This document shows, in pieces, positions 54,570 to 64,000 of a DNA stretch of 64,000 bases (position 1 is the first letter of the stretch; each line of letters opens with the position of its first letter). Made by a program: the position numbers and the translations under genes. The notes beneath the pieces were generated by a model. It searched no databases, was not told where the DNA came from, and saw only the letters and a program-made list of their open reading frames with translations. Source of the DNA: Heterohyrax brucei. Its lineage: Eukaryota > Chordata > Mammalia > Hyracoidea > Procaviidae. The stretch covers positions 83,040,001-83,104,000 of the forward strand of contig CM053148.1 in assembly GCA_028571685.1 (NCBI GenBank). The letters are read 5' to 3'.

Positions 54570-54713
54570 ATGAAAATGAAGCACTCTGAGACACAGGAGG
54601 GAGGTACTCAATATAATATTTTTCAACCCCGATTGTTCAAATACCTCTCTTTCTTATTTATTATTTTCTTACAATAGCAGAATGATAGGGTCATACAGCT
54701 TGGGGAGACCCTA

Positions 54714-54754
54714 AAAACTAAACCCAAACCTATTGCAGTCAATTTGATTCTGGA
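54714..54754 (-). mobile_element. SINE 3'-end fragment
   Basis: 'aaactaaacccaaacctatt' then 'gcagtcaatttgattctgg'. Confidence 0.65.
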
Positions 54755-54784
54755 AGGACCATGAAGCAAAACAAAATAATAGCA

Positions 54785-54925
54785 AAAACTCTTTGAGATT
54801 AAGTCGATTTTGACTCTTAGCCGCCGTATGTGACAGTGTAGAACTGCTCCACAGAGTTTCCAATGAGTACCTTGCAGATTTGAACTGCTGCCCTTTTGGT
54901 GAGCAGCCATAGCACTTAACTGGGT
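54785..54925 (-). mobile_element. AfroSINE copy
   Basis: 'gagattaagtcgattttgac', 'tgtagaactgctccacagag', 'ttggtgagcagccatagcac'. Confidence 0.88.
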
Positions 54926-54972
54926 GTCTGAAGGAAGCACACCAAAAAAAAAGAAAGAAAGAAAGACAGCAT

Positions 54973-55129
54973 AAAACCCCACTGCTGTAGAGTTCTTTCC
55001 AACTGATAGAGTCCCTATAGAACAGAGTAGAACTGCCCCACAGGGTTTCCAAGGAGCAGCTGGTGGATTTGAACTGCTGACCTTTCGGTTAGCAGAAGTA
55101 GCATTTAACCACTATGCAACCTGGGTTTA
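54973..55129 (-). mobile_element. AfroSINE copy, full length
   Basis: 'aaaaccccactgctgtagag', 'aaggagcagctggtggattt', head 'atgcaacctgggtttag'. Preceded by a short (AAAG)n at 54945-54966. Confidence 0.92.
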
Positions 55130-56502
55130 GAGGGACTATCGCAGTCAGCTAACGCAACATCCTCATTATTACATAAAAAACTTAAGCCTAAATTAGTTAA
55201 GTAAGCTGAGATTACAAACCAAATCTGCTACCTGAATTCTGAGCTATTTTTGCTAAAACATGTCACCAATTTTGCAAGATGATCGGCATCTGCTAAAACA
55301 TGTCACATATTATATTGATATATTCATATAATTATATTGATATGTTGATACAGATATGATATATTCATATAAATATATTGAATAATACATTGTTTAGTAA
55401 CACATTATTCCTTAATGATCTTTTACATTTTATTTTTTTCTTAATTAAGATGTTAATATTTCTACCTAAAATATTTAACTTTCATTTCATATGTTCTAGT
55501 TGTGAAATACTATGAAATTCTCCTCCTCTGGAGATCAAAGAGATACTCCCTATTAGTGATTCAATAACGAATATCTGTAGTAAATATTCAGAGCACCAAA
55601 AGTTTTCAACTAAATTTTTTTGTATTTTTGTACAATTTTAAAATTGATTATTGGCCTTCAATAGCCTGGTATGTATTCAGTGTTTTAGAAAATGTATGTT
55701 ATTCATAGGAGTTTAATATTTCAAATGTTTTGATAATATATTGGATTACAAATCAGGTTGAATTTTCAGACTAACAAACACTCAGGGAAGATAAACAGAT
55801 TTGATCAATCTTTAAACACAAAGTTGAAAGGAGTTTTACAGGCATAGTTTCTGGAGAAGAAAAATAGGAAGGAAAAAAAGAGAACATGACAGAAAAACTG
55901 TTGGTGAAATCACAATGAAGAAGCTCCTTACTTTGGCACCAAGTTTTCTGTACATGATAAGAAAGGCATTGATATCAAATTCCAATATTTTCATCTCCCT
56001 TTTTTGATGTTAATAATTCATTGATATTGCATTTGAAGTACTTTGTCATTCCTTTCTCTAAATAGGTCCAAAATTTCAGATTCTTTGAAAATCTATTTGC
56101 AGTGACAAGTAATACAATGAATAAAGTTTCCCAGCTATATTTCATTATTTCAACACTTCATGTTCATCTGCTTGTAGATCTTCTTATTAAAATTCCAGCT
56201 TGTCCTTACATGTTTTTTTGATCTATCTAACCAATAAATTTTTGACCATGTGGGATTTATATTCAGTATCTTAAAAATTATATTAAAAAATTCGCTTTCA
56301 AGTGACTTTAGATCTGATTTAAACCTCCTTTTAAAACAAAAAGTAGAATCAAATACAGCTCTCATCTGAAAGCAAAATGTGATTACCTCCCAGAGCTGCC
56401 ACATACATGTCACCAGTAAACTCCTTGTCCCTGTCCAAAATCTTTGCCTGCTAGCTCTTGAGGTCTTGAGATAATCTCCACAGTTGTTTTACAAACCATA
56501 AA
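55130..56502. other. AT-rich stretch with local repeats
   Basis: The 16 bases tgctaaaacatgtcac occur twice (about 55251 and 55292). 55305-55385 is a TA-rich imperfect tandem ('gatatattcatataaatata'). No gene or interspersed repeat recognised. Confidence 0.45.
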
Positions 56503-56660
56503 GCACAATACTCATGGCCATCAAGTTGCTTCTGCTTCATAGTGACTCCGTAGGACAGAGAAGAACTGTTCAAGGGGTTTCCAAGGAGCAGTTGGCGGAT
56601 CTGACCTGCTGGCCTTTTTACTCAGAGCTCGAGTTCCTAACCACCGTACCACCAGGGCAA
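56503..56660 (-). mobile_element. AfroSINE copy, full length
   Basis: 'ctcatggccatcaagttgct', 'ccaaggagcagttggcggat', head 'ccgtaccaccagggcaac'. Confidence 0.9.
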
Positions 56661-56839
56661 CTTCAAACACTATACACGGCTTTTTCTCTCCTGCCCCAGC
56701 CATTCTAGGTGCACCCTAGAAAGTCAATCTCCTTTAATATAAAGACTGACGCTTTATTACTGCTTCTTTGTTTAGTGGTGGTGACATGGAGGAATAAAAG
56801 GCCTAATATTTTATCTCTACTTAGTGTTTAAAGTGCCAT

Positions 56840-57421
56840 GAATCTCAAGGGCCTAGGGACCGTGCTTTCAGGGGACATCTAGGCCAGCTGGCATAACTGA
56901 GATTTTTTTAAAGAAAATGTTCCGTATCCCATTTCTATAAGTGGCGTCAGGGGTCTTAAAAGCTAGCAAGTGGCCATATAAGGAAGGCCAGCTGGTTCCA
57001 ATTGACCCAGAGCAGAGGAGAACAAAAGACATCAAAGACATGTGGAAAATATGATCCCAGGTGACAGAACAGAGGCCATACACTCCAGATACTACATCAG
57101 CCTGAGACCAGAAGAGCTAGATGGTACTTGGCCACCCCTGCCCTGACTGACAATTCTACAAGAAGACTAGACGAGATAGTCCAACACCCTAGACAGTCTC
57201 CTGAGGACACGGCTCCTAGTCTCGTTGCTAGCCCAGAGCTGAAGCCAGTACCCAAGACAACACTTCAGACAAAAACTGGACTAGACTATATGGCATAGTG
57301 TGATGCTGCTGTTGCGTGTGTTTCTTGACTTAAATACGTACATGAGGCTGCCAGAGCAGCTCCTCCATGGAATTGAGATGGGAGGTAGCAAGGAGGTGAT
57401 GGAAGTTGTTAGCTTATTTTA
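56840..57421 (+). mobile_element. L1 3' UTR, longest copy in the window
   Basis: 'gctttcaggggacatctagg', 'gtggcgtcaggggtcttaaa', 'acatcagcctgagaccagaa', 'aggacacggctcctagtctc', 'ttcagacaaaaactggacta', 'gctcctccatggaattgaga'. Corresponds block by block to 45290-46172 reversed and to 32130-32720. 5'-truncated; lacks the polyadenylated end, which is replaced by RTE sequence. Confidence 0.8.
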
Positions 57422-57605
57422 AACATGTCACCAGGAAACACCAACCAGTAGGCATGGATGTCATGCTGGACAGGGATGTCATGGCTGGACAGAGACATCA
57501 CGGCTGGACAGGGATGGATGTCACGGCTGGGCAGAGACGTCATGGCTGGCAAAAGTAAAGGGTTGGCCAAGGCGAGAAAGACCTGTGATGAGATAGATTA
57601 ACACC
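57422..57605 (+). mobile_element. RTE fragment carrying a minisatellite
   Basis: 'acatgtcaccaggaaacacc' at the left and 'ggcgagaaagacctgtgatg' at the right are consecutive RTE motifs. Between them, where other copies have one 'ggacatcatgcttggcagag' unit, stands a five-unit array. Confidence 0.75.
57456..57553 (+). repeat. 19-bp minisatellite, five units
   Basis: Units of 18, 19, 19, 23 and about 19 bases on the theme ggatgtcatggctggacag, at 57456, 57474, 57493, 57512 and 57535. Units 3 and 5 start 'agacatca'/'agacgtca'. Arose by expansion of a single RTE-internal unit. Confidence 0.85.
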
Positions 57606-59003
57606 GTAGTTTCGATTAAGTCTCCGGTTATAATTTGACTTTTCATTTAAATTCCACTGCAGAAAATGAACTTCCTGGTTTTGTTGACGTGGTCTGAATG
57701 AGAGCCCTCTTTCATGTAAACTTAAAACCTGGCATTTTAGGATGTGGATACATACTAACCTGTAAGATAAAGTCCAGATTAGAGGCCTGTAAAGTCAGAA
57801 CATGGCTTCAGTATTTACACGACCTTTTGTCTAGAGTGAGTTTATAGTCCCCCTATTATCATCTTTCTGAGAACCTTGACACTAATTTTTCTTACAGGAA
57901 ATCTCCAGCTGAACGTTAATTTTTTCTTGGATCCATATACTATGCGTGAATCTCTGTGGCTGGTAGTAACTTCCACTGATTTGTCTTTTTTCTTTTTCTT
58001 TTTTTTCCAGATTTCTTTGGTTGCTGGGGATTCCTTCACTCTTACTTTGGCAGCTTGGCTTAATAATCGAGTGGATGTTTTCACTTCTGCCTTTCTCATT
58101 GTTACACTTTCCCTGGCTTTACAAAGTCAAAGGGGATTCTCACTGTGCCAAATGTTTGCCTTACAATGACGAGGAATACAGTTCAGTTCTTTTTTCTTCT
58201 TAAGTAACAGTTCGCATTTGGACAGACATAATAATAACCCTTCACTTAGAAATAAAAGAAATGAATGGGACTTATACATTGTAAGCTAATATAAAGAACA
58301 AATGCTTGAATTGCTGTAAGTCAGTGATATAATCATAACATGAATTCCATTCTGTTACCGGAAATCCAATGACCCAACAGGCACAATTGAAAAAATCTGG
58401 CCTCAGCTTTGATAAGGAACATGGCTATGCTGGAGTTAGAGGAAAACAAATCATGCTGGATCATAACCAGTGGCATCACGAGGATTGATGTCACCTAGAG
58501 CAGTGACCCTCCATGGAGCCACTCCCATACTATAGCACGCAGAATCATTAACAGTGTGATTTCAAACCAATGGTATCAGTAGCCCATATTTCCTGCCTAT
58601 CATTCCTTCTTTTCCATTAATAACGACTTCATTCTAAGAAGAGTTTTTGATATCAGTTCACAAATACTAATCACCGCAATATTGCAGCTACAATACCAGA
58701 AACTTTGACCAAATCAGTGACTATGAAAACAGCTACAGCAACAAGAGCAGTGTGGGTTTGTGGTGCGTGCAGACAAAATCACATGATTTAACGTGTTACA
58801 GTAACTGAGTAATGGATACAGCTGTGGCTGCAGCTGGTTACAGAGTTCAAAAAATATTAGCATAGCGTCTTAGCCTTGTAGGTATATTGATACACATAAA
58901 TTGAGTTTATGAAAAATGTTCTAATTATTATAACTAAATGCAGGAATTTTTATAGACTTTCGTCTCGATGTTAACCCCTGTAACAGTGTCACCCAGTGTG
59001 TTT
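57606..59003. other. Unique stretch; weak coding candidate
   Basis: An 85-codon minus-strand frame (57842-58099) is lysine-rich with SPATKEIWKKKKKKKDKS and no recognised domain; its opposite strand has a polypyrimidine-AG run at 57988-58012 like a splice acceptor. 58470-59000 contains two related motifs, 'gatgtcacctagagcagtga' and 'agtgtcacccagtgtgtttt', perhaps from an unidentified repeat. Confidence 0.35.
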
Positions 59004-59142
59004 TGCACCCTCAGCAAGATGAATTAACACAGTGTCTGCAACAATTATCTCAAATATGGCAATAGGATGACACAGGACTGACAGCGTTTTGCTGCGTTAT
59101 AGTGAGTTGGAGCTGACTTGCTGGCATCTCACAACCACCACA
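59004..59142 (+). mobile_element. RTE LINE 3'-end fragment
   Basis: 'gatgaattaacacagtgtct', 'gatgacacaggactgacagc', 'tgctggcatctcacaaccac'. Confidence 0.75.
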
Positions 59143-59149
59143 GGTTCCT

Positions 59150-59272
59150 AAGCTGAGTCTATAACTTTTGGACAAGTCACACAACCTTTCTAAGTCTTTC
59201 TTAATTACAAAGTAAGAATAATAACAGTCACTGCTTTGAGAAGTTGATATGGAATTCAGAGAACAATGAGCA
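59150..59272 (+). mobile_element. MIR SINE
   Basis: 'tttggacaagtcacacaacc', 'ttaattacaaagtaagaata', 'ataacagtcactgctttgag' in MIR order. Confidence 0.6.
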
Positions 59273-59282
59273 TGTGAGATGG

Positions 59283-59750
59283 ACTTTGTTTCCTAGGGCT
59301 TCTGTCATAAAATGCTGTTAAGTGGACGGCTTTAGAGAACTGACATTGACCTCTCACCATTCTGAAATATTGATCCGAAAGCAGGGCAAGTGTAGGGCTC
59401 TGCTCTTTCTCTCTGTGAGCTCGAGGAGAAGACATACTTTCTTAGCTCTTTCAGCTAGCCGTTTTCCGGCAGCCGTTCGTTTGTGGATGCTCCCGTGGCA
59501 TCTTTGCCCCTGTACATGATGCTGTCTCTTCATGTCCATGCCCATCTGTATAAGACTCTACTCTCAGAAGGGATTAAAGCTAGGACCTGCTCTACTCCTT
59601 TATGACTTAATTGATAGTGTTCCAGAGACAGTAACTATTTTGCTGAATAAAGTAACATTCACAGGTAAAGGGTTAGAACTTAAAACATGTATGGAGTATG
59701 TTTGGGGGAGGGACACAATTCAATCTGTAATGATTCTTCATAATATTTTT
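59283..59750 (-). mobile_element. MLT1/MST-type LTR, antisense
   Basis: 'tttcctagggcttctgtcat', 'tctctctgtgagctcgagga', 'aagtaacattcacaggtaaa', 'gggacacaattcaatctgta'. Older, more diverged than the 40491 family. Confidence 0.6.
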
Positions 59751-61176
59751 ATGATTCTATCTCTTGTAGTTAAACACACGCAGAGAGAGACACACATACA
59801 TGGAGACATTAAAATAAACGCAGTGGCAATACTTCACAAGGTGAGATGACATTGACAACATGTATTTGCAGATTTCAGTTTGTCTTTCAGGGCAAACACT
59901 ACTAACTCTCAGTGTGTCAGAACAGGCCAGCCAAGCACCTTGCTTTGCTTCAAATCTGTCACGGATTGAGCGATGCCTGGCCAACATCTACTATGTCACT
60001 AGAGAGATTTAGATAATAAACCAAATTAAAAAACTTTTTACTTTGGTCATGAACCAAGCTCTTGGTGTTTTTAGAACTTTGAATGAACTAGATCACCAAG
60101 AACACAGCAGAAATTGGTAACATCTGTATGGTATCTGAGTTCACTTTTTCTGTGTTGCACTGTGATCTAGTTTATTTCCCCAAATTTTCTTTCTACTAAA
60201 AGTAAAGCACTATTAGTGTTGAAAAATATTCGTATGTCAACCTCACATATTTTTTGCTTCATATGGTTTTATTAGCCTACCAATGTCATCGCGACATACG
60301 TTAGCAATGGCTAGTTTATCTGTTTATGTGTCATTTGTTTCAACTGCCAGATCCATCACCAAAAACAACCTAAACCTGGTGCTGTAGATTTCATTCAAGG
60401 TCTGTTAGGGTAGATTATTCATATGTTTCCTTCCTACTGTGACATTCTTCCTACTGTGACATGTACTTTAAAGTAACCCGTTGTGTAGAAGAATTTCAGC
60501 AGTCATTTCCAAGAAGTTCTCAGCACTTATAACTTAAAATTATTCACTTACTGGCTGACTGCAATAAGGAAAACATAATAAAGCCATGGATGAATCCATG
60601 AATGAATGTCCACACAGCAGATGAGAGTTAGACACAACTCAATGCCGATGTTTGAGGACCTCTGAGTGAAGCTGAGGGTGAGAAATGCCACAGCCAAGAG
60701 AAATGAATCTCCAGCTCAATAACTATCAAAATCATTGAGAAGATAACACATATTGGACATAGTTTCCAAACAGTGAATATGCTTTTGGTAAATGAGATTG
60801 AAGACAAAGGACCCCCATGAAGAGGGATTTTGTCTATAAGGACAGCAGTGTGAACAAAGCCAACAGGTTAGTGGAGAGCTAGCAATCTGAAGTAACTGAG
60901 ATGTAAGGGACCCGTGAGCAGAGAAGTAACGGGTGACAAGTCTGGAAAAGTGGGTTGGTAAGAAGGAGATCCTGTTACTGAATTGTCACATAAGGAAAAG
61001 TCACACAGAGATATTTCATTTTGGAGACTATGCAATAGAATTTGTGAACAAACATGTAAATGGTTCACCTTCCCAAGGTCAGAAATGGATACCAGTTAAA
61101 TTAGCAGTTTTTTAAAACTAATTTTTTTAAAAAACGAAGTTCACAAATAATCTTATATGGTGATAAAAATTTTTAA
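59751..61176. other. No recognised feature
   Basis: Unique AT-rich sequence. A short direct repeat, ttcctactgtgacat, occurs twice in succession at about 60430-60461. Confidence 0.45.
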
Positions 61177-61216
61177 AAAATTCATTGCTATTAAGTCTAT
61201 TTCAACTCATAGTGAT
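61177..61216 (-). mobile_element. AfroSINE, tail part (split by LTR)
   Basis: 'ttcattgctattaagtctat' then 'ttcaactcatagtgat'. Continues at 61708. Confidence 0.8.
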
Positions 61217-61707
61217 TGTTGAGGATGGAATTGTGTTTCCCCAGAAACATGAGCATCAGTTTGGTTGGGCCATGATTCTCATTACTGTGTGATGCTCCTG
61301 TGTGCTGTAAACCCTGCCTCTACGATGTGGTTGGGCCATGATTCTCAGTACTGTGTGATGATCCTATGTGCTGTAAACCCTGCCTCTTCGATGGTAATAA
61401 GGGATAGTGAACACCATTTGTGTTAGCCGGGCAGGACTCGGTTTGTAAGGTTGTATTGTGCCTTGAGGCAATCTCTTGAGATGCAAAAGAAAGAAGCTAG
61501 CAAAGAGATGGTATCCTCGTATCACCAAGGAAGCAGTGCCGGGATCGATGACAAAGACCTTCCTCCAAAATCAACAAAGACTTCCCCTGAAACTGATACC
61601 CTGAATTTGGACTCAGCCTACTTAACTGTGAGGAAATAAATTTCTCTTTGTTAAAGCCACCCACTTGTGGTATTTTTGGTAGAGCATCGCTAGATGCCTA
61701 AGAGGGA
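61217..61707 (+). mobile_element. Solo LTR with internal 66-bp tandem duplication
   Basis: From TGTTGAGGATGGAATTG to 'ctagatgcctaagaggga'. Flanked by gtgat (61212-61216) and gtgac (61708-61712), target gtgac. Two adjacent 66-base copies (61262-61327 and 61328-61393) of the block 'tggttgggccatgattctca' ... 'gtgctgtaaaccctgcctct'. AATAAA in 'gaggaaataaatttctcttt'. Same family as 16511-17154. Confidence 0.88.
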
Positions 61708-61830
61708 GTGACCCTGTAGGATAGAGTAGAGTTGTCCCATAGGGCTTCCAAGGAGTGGCTGGTGAACTTGAAGGGCTGGCCTTTCAGTGAGCAGCTATAG
61801 CTCTAAGTAGTTGTGCCATTAGGGCTCCAG
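61708..61830 (-). mobile_element. AfroSINE, head part
   Basis: 'gtgaccctgtaggatagagt', 'ccaaggagtggctggtgaac', head 'gtgccattagggctcc'. Confidence 0.88.
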
Positions 61831-61837
61831 GCTGATA

Positions 61838-61999
61838 AACAAAACCAAACCCACTGCTGTTCAGTTGATTCCAATTCATAACAATCCTATAGAACTCAGT
61901 TGAACTACTCCATAGTTTCCAAGGGGCACCTGACAGATTTGAACTGCTGAACTACTGGTTAGCAGACATAGAATTTAACCACTACGCAACCAGGCTTTC
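61838..61999 (-). mobile_element. AfroSINE copy, full length
   Basis: 'aaaccaaacccactgctgtt', 'gcacctgacagatttgaact', head 'tacgcaaccaggctttcc'. Confidence 0.92.
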
Positions 62000-62049
62000 C
62001 CCATGTTGATAAGAAGGCTTTAAATCTTTACAGAAACAAAACGCCGCAT

Positions 62050-62133
62050 CTTTCTCCCTTCGAGTGGCTTGTGTATTCAAACTACTGACCTATCTGTTAG
62101 CAGCTGATCACTTAACCACAGCATACCAGGACT
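62050..62133 (-). mobile_element. SINE head fragment
   Basis: 'cttcgagtggcttgtgtatt', 'caaactactgacctatctgt', 'ccacagcataccagg'. Confidence 0.6.
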
Positions 62134-62141
62134 GGTCGACA

Positions 62142-62218
62142 CACACATATATAAATATAAACATATATTTATATAATGCATACACATACACACACCCATG
62201 CACATACACACATATAAC
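62142..62218 (+). repeat. Mixed (CA)n/(TA)n microsatellite
   Basis: Alternating 'acacacacatatataaatat' and 'acacatacacacacccatgc'. Confidence 0.8.
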
Positions 62219-62265
62219 AAAAACAAAACCCAGTGCTATTGAATCAATTTCTACTCATTGCAACT
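62219..62265 (-). mobile_element. SINE 3'-end fragment
   Basis: 'aaaacaaaacccagtgctat' then 'tgaatcaatttctactcatt'. Followed by (TA)n at 62266-62280. Confidence 0.65.
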
Positions 62266-62281
62266 GTGTATATATATATAT

Positions 62282-62298
62282 TTGCTAACCAATAGGCT
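62282..62298 (+). mobile_element. AfroSINE, left part (split by ERV LTR)
   Basis: 'ttgctaaccaataggct' equals the segment between A and B boxes. The body appears again at 62950 beyond the LTR. Confidence 0.55.
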
Positions 62299-62925
62299 TG
62301 TGGCTCTGCTGCGGTACAAGGCTCTGGATTCTCGCTACCGCTACCTGCCCCTCAAAAAAGCCAATCTCTGAGACAGGTATTTGGGTGAGTGATCAAAAGT
62401 TTATTTTGCACATCAGTATACAAAAGGGACAGGGAGATATTCTTCTCCTCGAAGCCTGGACCAAACTCTTAAGCAAGGTTGAAATATTTAAACGGGGACA
62501 TACTTGCCAGGCATGAGGTCAGGAGAAAAATAAGAGTGGTTCGGAGGGACATCCATCTGGGAGGGAGCAGGCTGGTGGAATACGCATATCAAAACCAGGG
62601 GTCAGGAAGCTCTCAGCTGTGTCCTGGGGCAATCTTGAATGGGAGAGGGATGCTCCGGCTCCTCTGGGCCCCACTTGTTCGATGTATCTAAAGGAGCTGT
62701 ACAAGACGCAAAGATAATTATGTCAGTGGCTGCTGTCAGTTTTAATGTGTGATTCCCTGGGTCAGGTAAAGGAAGCCATGAATTTTAAGGTAAGAGAAAA
62801 ACAAGTAAAAAAGTCTATTCTATAAAGAACTAATCCTGGCTGCCTGTTTTAATTTCCCTTTTTAAAATCGGAGGCCTGAAGGCTTTTCTCCTGCTGCAGT
62901 CAAAATGTATCAGTAGCTCTACGAC
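62299..62925 (-). mobile_element. ERV LTR (gammaretrovirus-like), antisense
   Basis: About 627 bases, TGTGGCTCTGCTGCGG to 'tagctctacgaca'. On the minus strand an AATAAA ('tgcaaaataaacttttgatc') is followed by a pyrimidine-containing R/U5-like end ('gtctcagagattggcttttt'). GC content exceeds the surroundings. Unrelated to the other LTR family here. No internal genes, so a solo LTR; no clear target duplication. Confidence 0.6.
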
Positions 62926-62949
62926 ATAAAAGATCTGTTGATCTGAGCA

Positions 62950-63045
62950 AGTAAAGATTTCAGTCTAGGAAACCCTGTGGGGCACTTCTACTCTGTCATA
63001 TACGGTCACTACTTGAAATCTACTTCATGGCACAGAAAAGCAAAC
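62950..63045 (+). mobile_element. AfroSINE, right part
   Basis: 'aggaaaccctgtggggcact' then 'tctactctgtcatatacggt' and 'tcatggcacagaaaagc'. Confidence 0.75.
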
Positions 63046-63051
63046 ATATAC

Positions 63052-63205
63052 ATGGAGCCCTGGTGGTGTGGTGGTTAAGAGTTCATCCGCTCACCAAAAC
63101 GTTGATGGTTTGAATCAACCAGCCATAACTTACAAACCCAGTGGGGCAGATCCACCCTGTCCTATAGGATTACTAAGACTGGAAATAAACTTAATGGCAC
63201 ACAAC
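63052..63205 (+). mobile_element. AfroSINE copy, full length
   Basis: 'ggagccctggtggtgtggtg', 'gatggtttgaatcaaccagc', tail 'aatggcacacaacaaata', which ends like the RTE rather than in GGTTT or TTGGCT. Confidence 0.92.
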
Positions 63206-63296
63206 AAATACGTGCATACTTTGTCATATATTGAATTGTGTCCCTTCAGAAATTGGTTAGGTGATGATGCCCAGTACTGTGTGACATTCCTAAAGC

Positions 63297-63455
63297 AAAC
63301 TAACCAAACCCACTGCCATCGAGTTGATTCTAGCTCATGGCGACACTATAGGACATAGAATTGCTCCATAGAGTTTCCAAGGAGCAGATGGAGTATTTGA
63401 ACTCGTGACTTTTTGGTTAGCAGCTGTAGCACTTATCCACTACGCTACTAAAACC
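63297..63455 (-). mobile_element. AfroSINE copy nested in the LTR
   Basis: 'aaccaaacccactgccatcg', 'ccaaggagcagatggagtat', head 'ctacgctactaaaacc'. Confidence 0.92.
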
Positions 63456-63462
63456 ATAAAAA

Positions 63463-63479
63463 AAACCAAGTGCCATCGT
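63463..63479 (-). mobile_element. Micro-insertion: SINE tail fragment (17 bp)
   Basis: 'aaaaccaagtgccatcg' stands between the SINE above and resumed LTR sequence; it equals the last bases of the SINE reversed. Very short, so tentative. Confidence 0.35.
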
Positions 63480-63874
63480 TGCCTCTATGATGTTAGTAGG
63501 TGAGGCTAGGCAGTGGTGGTGTTAGTGAGAAAGGACTCAACTTGAAGACTGTATTGTGCCTGAAACAATCCCTTGGGCTATAAAGAAAGAGAAGCAAGCA
63601 GATAGTTGGGGCCCTCATACCACTAAGAAAGCAACGCTGGGAGCAGAGCACAGTGTTTGGAAAGGTCCTGGGGTCCCTGATCATCAGAAACTCCTCGTCA
63701 GGGAAGATTTACAAAAAAGACCTTCATCCAGAGCCAGCAGAGAAAGACTTCCCCTGGAGCTCATGCCCTGACTTTGGACTTGTAGCCTACTGAACTGTGA
63801 CAGAATAAAATTTATCTTTTTAAAGCCATCTACTTATGGTATTTATGTTATAACAGCATTAGGTGACTAAGACA

Positions 63875-64000
63875 CACAACAGAGACACATATGTGTACAC
63901 ATACACACAAAAACTCATCCTAGAAAACATGCTACACACCTCACTGCTGCATATCACTGTGGTTACTTTTGAAGTACTCCACTTGGGAAACTACACACCC
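63875..64000. other. No recognised feature
   Basis: Unique sequence with CA-rich parts at the window end. Confidence 0.4.

Larger units (their letters stand above)
63222..63874 (+). mobile_element. Solo LTR split by a SINE and a SINE-tail insertion
   Basis: TGTCATATATTGAATTGTG to 'aggtgactaagaca'. 'atgcccagtactgtgtgaca' precedes the SINE and 'tgcctctatgatgttagtag' follows it. 'gcaacgctgggagcagagca' and 'gacttcccctggagctcatg' match 16511-17154. No clean target duplication. Confidence 0.85.

Noticed and set aside
55305..55385. TA-rich imperfect repeat as an origin or attachment site
   Set aside because: Only low-complexity AT sequence with loosely repeated words; nothing indicates a defined site.
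57876..58169. Polypyrimidine run plus CAG at 57988-58012 as a real splice acceptor with a plus-strand exon
   Set aside because: The downstream frame has no recognised domain and no donor with convincing context; pyrimidine runs are common here.

Overview
The window is a piece of mammalian nuclear DNA, AT-rich and gene-poor. I found no intact protein-coding gene and no functional RNA gene. Almost every long reading frame is either part of a transposable element or has no recognisable domain. The dominant repeat is a roughly 160-bp tRNA-derived SINE. It has a head with pol III A and B boxes, a body reading 'gcagttctactctgtcct', and a 3' end reading 'gagtcg..tcgactcgacggcac' followed by either a GGTTT-rich or a TTGGCT-rich tail. 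From memory this is AfroSINE. It sits with its partner LINE, an RTE/BovB-type element ending in (CAA)n (RTE1_LA-like), and with an elephant-type L1 3' UTR. Together these point to an afrotherian, most likely an elephant or close relative. That is an inference from repeats recognised by eye, not a database match.

Layout. 0-10 kb: an old MLT1-type LTR split by a younger LTR, SINEs, an RTE 3' end, a decayed hAT/BED-finger transposase fossil on the minus strand (about 2990-4000), an L1 3' UTR, and an RTE copy that keeps its 5' and endonuclease regions (7935-9528). 10-31 kb: mostly unique AT-rich sequence with scattered SINEs, a complete LTR with perfect target-site duplications (16511-17154), and tiny SINE-tail insertions. 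31.9-36.2 kb: two strongly nested blocks, an L1 inside an RTE and then a 1.6-kb reverse-transcriptase-bearing RTE inside an LTR. 36.7-40.1 kb: a dense SINE cluster. 40.5-53 kb: several LTR, RTE and L1 insertions with readable nesting order. 53-64 kb: more of the same, with an RTE fragment carrying a minisatellite, an LTR with an internal 66-bp tandem duplication inside a SINE, and an ERV LTR that splits another SINE.

How the parts relate. The SINE and the RTE share the last 30 or so bases, including a near-perfect palindrome. This fits the SINE borrowing the RTE machinery. Several 25-36 bp insertions contain only this shared tail, start at or near the palindrome, and in the best case lie between perfect 11-bp target-site duplications. 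The LTRs of one medium-aged family repeatedly show TG...CA ends and 5-bp duplications, as expected for ERVL/MaLR-type integration. The longer unnamed stretches are probably intergenic or intronic. Boundaries are estimated by eye, usually to within 5-20 bases, and family names are from memory.
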